A DNA stretch of 64,000 nt from Megaleporinus macrocephalus (lineage: Eukaryota; Chordata; Actinopteri; Characiformes; Anostomidae): the NCBI GenBank assembly GCA_021613375.1, contig CM038708.1:32082059-32146058 (forward strand), written 5' to 3'. The number at the start of each line of letters is the position of its first letter. Position 1 is the first letter of the stretch. Made by a program: the position numbers and the translations under genes. Shown here piece after piece: positions 55,201-64,000 of the stretch. The notes under the pieces are model-generated. The model ran no database searches. It was not told the origin of the DNA and was given only the letters and a program-made list of their open reading frames with translations.

Positions 55201-58200
55201 TATAGGTTCTGAAAAAACAATCCAATATCTGTAAAACTATACTGTAAAACACCATGATTTGTTCCAAGCTTCTATTTAGAAGACTGGAAGATGGACTGTT
55301 CGACAGTACGACTGGTCCCCTTAAGTAAGCACACATGCAGAGGAATTTAAAGCTATTAGTTCTCACAAACAATCTTATTATTCCAAGAGTTCCATAGTGC
55401 CAAGTCACCAACCTCTCTGAGCTGCTCCATCTCCTTCACTGTCCTCAAACACTTGTGTGAGAGCAGAGCTGACCTCGTGCAGAACACTTCGCCCCATTTC
55501 CATAAACGAGTCAAAGGCTCCACCCAAGCTTCCACTCAGAGCGAAACCTCCTGTCTGAAGATGCTTGCTGGGTAAAGAGGCCTCAGGCTGAATATCTTCG
55601 GTAAAAGTAGAAAGGAAGGCTGACCCGAGCTCCTGCCGCAGGCCAGAGACCAAAGCTGAGCTATGTGAGTACAGAGAGGCCACTTTAGCCTTTACGTGAC
55701 TGAATGTGTTCTTGATCCAGACCAGGTCCTTGTCTACGTTAGGTGGAGAGGAGACCTGTTTGTTGTCCGTTCCCTGGTTTTGATATTCTGGAGTATTCTG
55801 GTCCACTGGCATCTGGGTCTGGTTTTGGATCTCAAGCAGACTTTCTGGACTCTGACTAAAGAGCTGGTCTTGGTCTTCATCAAGCTTGGAAGCCATTCTG
55901 CGGACAAATTCCTCAACCTACACATCGGAGAAGACAACGTTTAGAGTCAGCAAACAAAGAGAAGCAAGGAGATGAGCATGCACGGACACAAACCTGGAGA
56001 GAGAAGGAGGAGGAGCTCCGCCGGCAGGTGGAGGTGTAGAACGACCCACATCTTGCTTGCAAGCACGGACGACACTTCTCCCACATTGGCCTCAGCCTGT
56101 CCCGACACTGCTGCTCAGCCTCCTGCAGCTTCTGCTCAGCCTCCCGGGCGAGCTGCTCTGCCCCCTTGTGAAAGAAAACGAGTGTTTTGTTTGTACGCAG
56201 TGCCACGTTTTATGTACCAATAATTCAAACACAACAGAGATAGTTTTACTTCAAATGTTCAGTAAATTTTTCTTAAAGTCAACAGTTTCTTTGTTTCTTT
56301 AATGGAAAATTGGCACACAACCATTTCCTAATGTCACGCCCTGCCCGTCCTCATCTCTCTGTTTACATCCTGTCAAGTCTGCGTGGTCTTTGTTTACGTT
56401 TCTCGTGTTCTCCCGCCTCGCTCACCTGTATCTCATTTGTGTTCAGTCCTGTCACCGGTTCCCTCCCCGTGTTATTTATTCCCTGTGTTTGCAGTCTGTG
56501 TTTGTCGGTCATTGTGATAACTGGTTGTGGTAACTTTGTCTTTGTACTCCGTCTGTTTGCCTTTCGTTTTGTTTACTTATTAAAACCCCCTTGTCGTTTA
56601 AAAGCTTGCATATGTGTCCGCCATTCCCTGCCATCGTCTGCTCCAGCCCACCAGCTCCCCGTGCCAGCCTGACACCTGACATTAACTTTAATACATATAC
56701 CAGATCTATCCAAACACATGGATATTTACATTCAAAGTCTAACAACAAATATTAAAGAAGGAATTCAATTCCTGTTTAGTTAACTTGTCAGTATAAATTA
56801 TTCTGTGTTATTTAGTGACTTGATGTGAAATGATCCATTGTAGTTCAGTTGTAGACTGAGTTGTGGATGATCGCTAAAATCTAACATCTATGACTCCAAA
56901 ACCCATCTACAGACAATTCTGACTTAAATAGTTTCTTATAAAACACAGTTCTCATGCTGGAATGGTACATACAGTGCATGAGGCAGAATAACTGTCAGGA
57001 TTATGTATAAAAGTCAGTTGACATTTCTAGATTCGCTGATAGTTTTGGTAGTTAACTTGGTTTCTATCAGCACAGCTGGAAAGAAAACACTGACACTGTT
57101 AATGTCGTAATGATTTGTGGTAGAACAGTCTATTAGCTGTCTGGCAAGTTAAGTAGTTTAATTCTAGTTAAGTAAATTTGCTTAAACTAAAAGTACAGCA
57201 TGTCTAGCAGGTCTGGTACCTTCTGTGTTCCATATCAGCAACTTTACAGCCATTAATACTGAACTCAACTTTTATAAGGCGGTTCTATGTGTCCTCATAT
57301 CTAATACTGTAAAATAGCTTCGAAAGCAGGTCAGCCAATCAGATGTTTGAACCAGAATGAGAGTCATATGGTGTCACAGGTCCCCACAGAGCTTACCTCT
57401 GCACATTGTAATGCATAATATGTGCAGAATATAACATATCTGTGTGAAAGTTATGGAACATTTTTATATTTTGTGTTTTATTATTTCCCCTGTATGTTAA
57501 AACCAGCAACTACACAGAGGGTGTGCAGTAATATGAGGAGAAAAATAACATAACTGTTCCTCGTAGAGGATATGGTAGCTCATGTATTTGGTCGGGGGGA
57601 TACGACTGTATATCTGTTATACAGTTAAATAACAGTATCATTCGACTAAGTGTGTTACCCTCTTCTTGTCATGACTTTGTTTAAGGGTCTTAATGAGCTG
57701 TTGGTGTTTTTCCTCTGTTTTGTCCATTGTTTCTTTCATCTGTTTAACCCCAAGCAGTGCCCTCTTCATCTCCTCATCCACGTACCGCTCACCCTCTGCA
57801 GACAACACTGAGACATAAACACAGAGGGAGAGTCAGTGCACTCTTTTTCAGGGTAGCAGGTCTGTATTGATACTGATCATATTGTGAATAGCATCAGTAA
57901 AACATTCCCAGCTACATGTTTAATTACAAAGAGGGCATCGTGACCATCAAGGCATCACGATTAGATCTCACGAAGCACAGTGTTTAAAATGTACACAAAG
58001 AATACAAATCACTGGATCCGGTTTTGATAGTATTTTTAAATGGGATACCAACAAACTTTCTTTAAACATCAGCCAAAAATAAGTATTGTGATGTTGTATA
58101 TTATCCTATATATAAAGGATTGAATTCTCAGTATAAAGCTTTTATGCCACATCGTCCAGTTCTAGGTTCTTGCTGGTTCTTTGAAACTCTAGAACGGCAG

Positions 58201-58424
58201 AATGTGGTTAATGTGGTTGCAGTAAAACGTGGATGTGGGAAGGGAAGGGGCTTCTTTGTCAATAGGACTATAAACCAATCGTAAGTCAATGTATATGTTA
58301 TCCTACGCTTGAGCTGGCTTTCATCCAGACGCGTGAGAGGCTGCGGGGCGCCAAGAGCGACAGAAAGACAGGAGAGGAGGACAAAGAGACACGTCTGCAT
58401 CTTCATCATCGTCGTCATCATCAT
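49210..58424 (-). CDS. clul1: Clusterin-like protein 1, secreted (about 9 coding exons, 502 aa)
   Basis: Clusterin-family secreted glycoprotein; the mammalian gene is expressed in retinal cones. Exons in transcript order: 58424-58307, 57807-57659, 56164-55994, 55917-55413, 53656-53540, 52475-52264, 51305-51112, 50852-50819, 49218-49210 (1509 nt). A signal peptide of about 25 residues ends ALG/APQ; the exact Met among several is uncertain. Residues about 44-107 are helical and coiled-coil-like. Two five-cysteine clusters, C109-C120-C123-C128-C136 and C327-C337-C344-C347-C355, have exactly the spacing of clusterin (10,2,4,7 and 9,6,2,7). NxS/T sites include NQT, NAS, NIT and NGT. DEEMKRALLGVKQMK and the position beside TYMS indicate CLUL1 rather than CLU. 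The last two small exons (34 nt, and 9 coding nt) rest only on splice signals and phase. Confidence 0.88.
52692..53344. mobile_element. Non-autonomous hAT element with perfect 8-bp target duplication
   Basis: Ends CAGGGGCG at 52692 and CGCCCCTG ending 53344, flanked on both sides by the identical 8-bp ACTACAGT (52684-52691 and 53345-53352). The 8-bp duplication and the CAGGG ends are hAT hallmarks. 653 bp with no transposase. A (GT)n run is inside at 53033-53059. Lies in the CLUL1 intron between the 53540 and 52475 exons. Confidence 0.9.
53863..54037 (-). mobile_element. MITE copy, minus orientation
   Basis: AACTTTACAGGAGACACCAA, AAAAGTCAATGAAATTATTT, GGTCCATTCAGCATTAAATT and TTTTTCATTGGACAGCAACA mark the 17651 family. 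Confidence 0.75.
54038..55412. other. CLUL1 intron remainder
   Basis: A weak tRNA-like pair (GTCTAAGCGGTAGT near 54229, GATCATGATTTCAAAT near 54272) could be an old SINE head. Otherwise nothing was recognised. Confidence 0.4.
56332..56674 (+). mobile_element. Probable solo LTR
   Basis: Starts TGTCACGCCC and ends CCTGACA, i.e. TG...CA. Flanks CCTAA (56327-56331) and CCTGA (56675-56679) could be a 5-bp target duplication with one mismatch. It is pyrimidine-rich with an ATTAAAA signal near 56578, much more GC-rich than the surrounding intron. The TGTCACGCCCTG start is common among fish gypsy/ERV-type LTRs. No internal region or second LTR is present. Confidence 0.6.
56680..57658. other. CLUL1 intron, no recognised feature
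   Basis: AT-rich, apparently unique sequence between the LTR and the 57659 donor. Confidence 0.5.
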
Positions 58425-59394
58425 GTTCTCTGAATACTGCTGGAGTGGAGCATGTGGAGCGAAGAACGAGCTAAAAATGAGAGACAAGAAAAAACTCTAT
58501 TCCTGAAATACTTTTAAAAAGCCATCAAAAGCAAGAGTTACTGCTATAAGCAGCCATATGCAATACATTTAGCCAACAGAGTGGGGGCAGTAAAGCTCAC
58601 ATACTTCACCTCAACATGATCTAATTTTGTGAAAGGGTTGAGAAAAGTATTTGTTCACTGTGCTACTATATTAGTAGACTATTAAGACACCTGAAAACAC
58701 ATTAGTCATAATAAAGCCTAACATGTTTTAAAAGGAAGTAGCGCAGAACACATTCACATACAGTTGCATGCAAAAGATTCAGAGTGTTCAAACTTATGCG
58801 TATGACTGTATGTAGTATTTATGCAGTAAGTACATAGTAGGTATTTAGTACATAGTATTTAGTACAAGTAAAACTGGCTCAGTGCAAATGAGTGTTACTT
58901 TGCAGTCAGGCTGTATATTCAAAGTGAGCCAGTAGAGAGGAAAGACAGAGATTGCATCTCCTTACCTTTATCCGTACTATTTATACAGCACTGCGTAGAG
59001 CAGATCCTATTAGATTTTCAAACTTAATTTACTTATAAATCCATGCATGCGGTTCCAAAAGTAAGAACGTTAACAAGCTCTCTTGTGGCTGGGAAGAGCC
59101 TCACACATATTTCCTCGCGGCATAATGCTCGCAGCATAATGCTGCCTCCAATCTCATCCCTCTAATCTCATTACATTAACCAACGCATGTCGTCTTGAGA
59201 TTTTACTCTTCTGTTCTTCTATTTATAGGTGAGAGGCAGTGCATACACACACAAAAGTTTAACAAGACGTTTTAAAGACACTTTAATTGCAGGTTAATGT
59301 TAAAGAGGGGCATTCCTATTGGGTACTATTGTTTCTGGAAATGTGTTATTTAATAAAGAGGATTTTACTTAATTAAATACCTAAATAAACAAAA
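58425..59394. other. CLUL1 upstream DNA
   Basis: The frame upstream of the chosen Met stays open to a further ATG at 58487, but the peptide added would bury the signal sequence. No clear TATA box or CpG-rich promoter is visible. 58499-59394 shows no recognised feature. Confidence 0.4.
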
Positions 59395-59700
59395 TAAAAT
59401 AGGAAAAAAATCAAACAAGTAGATAATATCTTGTGCGCCAGTTTGAAGAAGAAAGTTCCAGATTTCTTCTGGAGCTCCAGACATTGCATGAATTTATTAA
59501 ATTCCCTCACCAGCAATCTTGATTCAGCTTAATGAAGAACTGAGTAGTCAAAGCAGGTATTAGATGAGAGTTATTGGAAAGCTTGGAAAGGGTTAAATAA
59601 ACACATTGAAATATGTAGCACTACTTACTGTATTAATATTATGTGAATATTTAAACATGTTTTGGTTCCTGTCTAGAACAATAGCTTTTTAAATATAATG
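59395..59700 (-). repeat. Dispersed repeat, inverted pair of 37590-37910
   Basis: The + strand carries complements of the same ordered landmarks: GATAATATCTTGTGCGCC, CAATCTTGATTCAGCTTAAT, CAAAGCAGGTATTAGATGAG and AGCTTGGAAAGGGTTAAATA. Confidence 0.75.
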
Positions 59701-60118
59701 TGTCTAAAGTATTTGTACATATTACATTACATACACATCACACTGGTTGTATGTTGCGATATCTGGTGTATTTATGGTGTATCTGTGATCTGTTAAACCA
59801 CCAAATTAGGAAGAATCCCAAATTCACACAGTACTATTTTCTACATGGTGTTACAGATTTTGCTATGAGAGTTTTTGCTGCTGCTTGTCAAACCAATCTG
59901 CCGACCCTTTATACTACCAGTCTGGTTTAACCTACTGGTGCACATCACTCGGCTGCAGTCAGAAATGAGCTAGTGATATCAATATTCCCTCTAGCCATAC
60001 CAGCGCTAAGCTTAAATGTTAGTATCAATGGTCGTGTAATGAATTATGAAGTAGTACTGATGCTCATAACTTTAAATTATCATTACCACAATAATGAATT
60101 ATATGTACAGTATATAGG

Positions 60119-60390
60119 CAGCACGGTGGTGTAGTGGTTAGCACTGTCGTCTCACAGCAAGACGATCCGGGTTAGATTCCTGGTCCGGGCCGTTCTGTGT
60201 GGAGTTTGCATGTTCTCCCCATGCTTAAGTGGGTTTCATGCATGATAGGATGATTGGTAACTCTAAATTGCCCATAGGTGTGAGTGTGTGAGTGTTGGCC
60301 ATGCAATGGACTGGCGAACTGTCCATGCTGTACCCTGCCTTTGCCCCCCCCCGTGACCCCGACTAGCGGGATTAAGCGGGAGAAAAAATT
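60119..60390 (+). mobile_element. tRNA-derived SINE, near full length
   Basis: The head GCAGCACGGTGGTGTAGTGG is followed by GGGTTAGATTCCTGG, with a body as in the 27323 copy and an internal gap near 60236. It ends CTAGCGGGATTAAGCGGG and then runs into a (TA)n array. Confidence 0.85.
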
Positions 60391-60394
60391 GATG

Positions 60395-60396
<2 letters not shown>

Positions 60397-60470
<74 letters not shown>
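60397..60470. repeat. (TA)n microsatellite at SINE tail
   Basis: About 36 TA units directly after the SINE tail. Confidence 0.95.
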
Positions 60471-60472
<2 letters not shown>

Positions 60473-60573
60473 CATTATTATTACTATAATTGTTTATTCT
60501 AAAATATTTTACATTATTATTTTTTTGTTTCATCTTGGAAAAGCACTTTTAATTCATAATTTGTAAATAAAAA

Positions 60574-60574
<1 letters not shown>

Positions 60575-60663
<89 letters not shown>
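60575..60663. repeat. (CTA)n(TAA)n compound triplet repeat
   Basis: About 14 CTA units pass into about 15 TAA units. Confidence 0.95.
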
Positions 60664-60665
<2 letters not shown>

Positions 60666-61682
60666 TAATTAGTGCATTATGCAAAAGTTAACCTGAAGCA
60701 AAATTATTTCTGTAAAAAGATCAGACATGCAGAACAGTAAATAGGTCCACAATTACTTCACAAGCATTGACAATTATTTCAATGCACTATGCACTATTTG
60801 CACCACTGATACTATAACCTTAATGCCCTTCCGAGAGTTTATCATAATATAAAATTCAGGATTTCTGGAGCAATTCCTGCTTTGTGCATCATTCCAGGAG
60901 GCGTCCATTCAGGTCCAAAGAAAACGTCCACATATCCCATAGCGGGTGACTTAGCATTTACACACACATTGACGTGCAGAACTTCAATAGGCCAGTGGAG
61001 GTGGATGTGTGTGTGCGTGTATAAGGCTGTGCTAATATTCGTTGACTTTGTAAACTGAGAGCTGTCCTTGTGGTGTGTTTTACCCGGCAAATGAGGTGAA
61101 AGCTCTTTTATAAGAGGACTAGCATAGATCTGATCCAGCATCCATCTGGATTAAATCAAGGCAATCGTCCACTTCCACACGACACTCAACACATGGTCTG
61201 ACTCCAACTGCCTTTAACACTGAAACCGGCAGGTAGAGAACACACGCACACGCACTCTTCACAATATAATATCCACCTGATAAGTCATCTGACTTTACTT
61301 ACTCACAGATGAACGCAGTGTGTGTGTTGTGTGGGGTGTAAAAGGATTTGTTTAGAGAGTCTTACTGTGAGTGTGTATGTGCTTCTCTGTCTCACACACA
61401 CACTTACACACCCAGTAACCTGAAGAGTCACACACACAAAAGACCTTATCTGTTGAACAAAAAGATGTTAATTGACTTCATACATGGAGCCAGTAATGAA
61501 TAAGTGCTACAGTTTATTGACAAAGATTCTTTTTCTCCTTCGCCTTCCAACCAGAAGACGGTTCCACTAAAGCACCACCAAATTTAAGCTGCACGTCAAT
61601 GTAACAATGTGACTGGCACTCCCTACAGCCAGTGTGTGGTTCCACCCTGTAGAAGCATGGTGGTCTTACATGGCTCTGGTAA
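60664..61682. other. Gene-poor DNA with an orphan minus-strand frame
   Basis: A 99-codon minus-strand frame (61141-60842) is open, but I recognise no family, signal or splice context. Short (CA)n runs lie at 61240-61440. Confidence 0.4.
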
Positions 61683-62128
61683 CACTTTGATGCACAACCT
61701 GGGTCAAAAGTGACCCGACCAATTTTATTTTCTTAATCTTGAAAATAAATTAATTTTTTTCTTTACTCAAGCTTCCAGAAATCCTCAAAATCCTTATTTT
61801 TGATAATCACAAGTCCTTATTTTAGTGACATTTTTGGGTCACTGCCCTTCTAACGCACAACATTCACTCTAACATCAAAATTGCCCTTTATGTATTCACT
61901 ATGGAATTTGATAGGAACCACTGAAATTTGCATATAGTTGCAATCAGGAACATATTTACAAAAAATATTTTTGTTCATAAAGTAAATAAATAAGGATTTT
62001 TAATGAACACGTGAAACATTAAATACTGAAATAAACTGATTTCAACAGAGACATACTCAGCAGTATATACAATAACATAAGAAATGAATACGGGTCAGGT
62101 TTGACCCATGTTGTGTATTAGAAGGGGT
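61683..62128. mobile_element. Non-autonomous DNA element with TGGGTCAAA inverted ends
   Basis: The left end has TGCACAACCTGGGTCAAAAG and TGACCCG; the right end has CGGGTCAGGTTTGACCCATG and TTGTGTATTAGAAGGGG. These are imperfect inverted copies about 37 bp long. The AT-rich interior has no frame. The ends recall piggyBac-type MITEs of fish, but no TTAA duplication is clear. Confidence 0.6.
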
Positions 62129-63040
62129 TTGCTCAGCTTGTGGGGTTAAAAGACAGCCTGTACCTGTGAAGGCACGAAGGGCTCATTCTAATCTAACAAT
62201 TCTAATCTACCACAGTATTCATACACTGATGAAACAGTTGTGTATACTCTATTCCCTTTCTGCTAATAGTAAGCTGGTGATCTGTCTGTAAATGAAAACT
62301 TAAATGTGTGAGCTCTATAGTATTGCTGCCTGTGCTGACTTTAGGCTCACGTATGGCAGCTCCAAAGTATCCTATTCTGTGGCAAGTGCTTTTCTATGGG
62401 GACTATACATGTACAGACTTGAACCCCTGTAACAGCATCGGGAGCACAAAGTAGCTGAATTACCAAAATACACTGCATAATTTTAAACATATAGTGTATG
62501 TTAAAGGCTAAACTACTGAAATGTACAGCTGTAGTAACAATAGACTAGTAGAAAAATGAAACTCAGGTAGAAGTATAGATACTAGGGTTTAAAAACCTTT
62601 CTGTAGAAGTTGAAGTATCAATTCAAGCGTTTTACTCCTGTAAAAGTGTAAAAGTACTGCTTTCAGTACATCTTTAAGTATAAAACTAAAAGTAATGTAA
62701 GGGGAAAAATGCCATTAGGGACAAAAGCTCAGGCCGCACCACAGGGGTCTATAGCGCACTAGCCCACCTCCCCATTCTTCTAAAAGCCATAATGACTATA
62801 ATGTTATATTAAAATGTTAATGTTGATAAATTTGGGATGCGCTAGGCTTCCTGTTTCAGCCGCATATATGCCCATTGATAATCAATATATTTTAGAATGT
62901 ATTAAAGAAGCATATCTGTGTACTACTGAACATTAACATGTGTTTTATGGAGCTGAAGATATGATGACTAGTTGCCTATAAGTATTATAATGGGGGAAAA
63001 AGTCAAACTTCATGTTACTTTAAGGCATGTTATCAGTAAC
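62129..63040. other. Unremarkable intergenic DNA
   Basis: No gene or repeat recognised. Confidence 0.5.
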
Positions 63041-64000
63041 CTTTACTGGAATGTAAATGTACATGAATGAAAACAATGGTGTGTAAATGTAAGGAGTAGA
63101 AAGTACTGATAATGGTGTGTAAATGTAAGGAGTAGAAAGTACTGATAATGGAGTGTAAATGTAAGGAGTAAAAGTACAGATAATGGTGTGTAAATGTAAG
63201 GAGTACAAAGTACAGATAATGGTGTGTAAATGTAAGGAGTACAAAGTACAGATAATGGTGTGTAAATGTAAGGAGTAGAAAGTACAGATAATGGAGTGTA
63301 AATGTAAGGAGTGGAAAGTACTGATAATGGAGTGTAAATGTAAGGAGTAGAAAGTACTGATAATGGTGTGTAAATGTAAGGAGTAGAAAGTACTGATAAT
63401 GGAGTGTAAATGTAAGGAGTAAAAGTACAGATAATGGTGTGTAAATGTAAGGAATACAAAGTACAGATAATGGTGTGTAAATGTAAGGAGTACAAAGTAC
63501 AGATAATGGTGTGTAAATGTAAGGAGTACAAAGTACAGATAATGGTGTGTAAATGTAAGGAGTAGAAAGTACAGATAATGGAGTGTAAATGTAAGGAGTG
63601 GAAAGTACTGATAATGGAGTGTAAATGTAAGGAGTACAAAGTACAGATAATGGTGTGTAAATGTAAGGAGTGGAAAGTACTGATAATGGAGTGTAAATGT
63701 AAGGAGTACAAAGTACAGATAATGGTGTGTAAATGTAAGGAGTGGAAAGTACTGATAATGGAGTATAAATGTAAGGAGTACAAAGTACAGATAATGGTGT
63801 GTAAATGTAAGGTGTAGAAAGTACAGATAATGGAGTGTAAATGTAAGGAGTGGAAAGTACTGATAATGGAGTCTAAATGTAAGGAGTAGAAAGTACTGAT
63901 AATGGAGTGTAAATGTAAGGAGTAGAAAGTACAGATAATGGAGTGTAAATATAAGGAGTAGAAAGTACAGATAATGGTGTGTAAATGTAAGGAGTAGAAA
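63041..64000. repeat. 36-bp minisatellite, about 27 copies, running off the window
   Basis: Unit of the form GGTGTGTAAATGTAAGGAGT + AGAAAGTACTGATAAT, with alternatives GGAGTG/GGTGTG, TAGAAAG/TACAAAG/TGGAAAG and CTGATAAT/CAGATAAT; a few units are 35 bp. The unit length of 36 keeps frames open, producing a spurious 246-codon minus-strand frame. Confidence 0.95.

Noticed and set aside
49210..58424. Clusterin (CLU) rather than CLUL1
   Set aside because: Cysteine spacing is shared by both, but the DEEMKRALLGVKQMK segment and the position next to TYMS favour CLUL1.
58425..58487. Upstream in-frame Met at 58487 as CLUL1 start
   Set aside because: It would place about 20 residues before the hydrophobic signal core; the Met cluster at 58424 gives a normal signal peptide.
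60842..61141. 99-codon minus-strand frame as a gene
   Set aside because: No recognisable family, splice signals or coding bias; kept only as part of the intergenic description.
63043..63783. 246-codon minus-strand open frame
   Set aside because: It is the 36-bp minisatellite read in frame (a 12-residue repeat). No start context, no family.

Overview
The window is nuclear DNA of a ray-finned (teleost) fish. The genes have many exons with GT-AG introns. Background DNA is AT-rich with long (TA)n, (GT)n and (CT)n microsatellites, and there is dense debris of Tc1/mariner elements, MITEs, a hAT element, tRNA-derived SINEs and one probable solo LTR. The mass of Tc1 families and of the repeat types seen suggests an otophysan (catfish or characin relatives), but that is inference.

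Layout: four genes, all complete in coding sequence. YES1 (+, coding 11441-27051, 11 coding exons, 546 aa), ENOSF1 (+, 31275-41882, 15 exons, 441 aa), TYMS (-, 47232-42604, 7 exons, 322 aa) and CLUL1 (-, 58424-49210, about 9 coding exons, 502 aa). This is the human 18p11.32 order CLUL1-TYMS-ENOSF1-YES1 read from the other strand, so the block is an old vertebrate microsynteny group. ENOSF1 and TYMS converge tail to tail with only 721 bp between stop codons; their best poly(A) signals are about 320 bp apart. In mammals the ENOSF1 (rTS) transcript is antisense to TYMS mRNA.

Flanks: 1-11430 is mostly transposon and microsatellite DNA upstream of the YES1 start; bases 1-84 may be the last codons of another gene. 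58425-64000 is gene-poor and ends in a 36-bp minisatellite that runs off the window.

The genes are a Src-family membrane tyrosine kinase, a mandelate-racemase-type sugar acid dehydratase, the dTMP synthase of folate metabolism, and a secreted clusterin-like protein. They are linked by position; the only direct relation suggested is antisense contact of ENOSF1 and TYMS.

The most unusual structures are not genes. They are a 43-bp minisatellite made from the YES1 exon 6/intron boundary, which repeats the 5' splice site 30 times; a near-perfect 140-bp palindrome in TYMS intron 1; a 15-bp minisatellite grown inside a terminal-inverted-repeat element in ENOSF1; a long foldback in ENOSF1 intron 13; and a nine-copy MITE family. 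I found no sign of a new multi-gene system. Exon boundaries were read by eye from splice signals, phase and family homology; no alignment was run.
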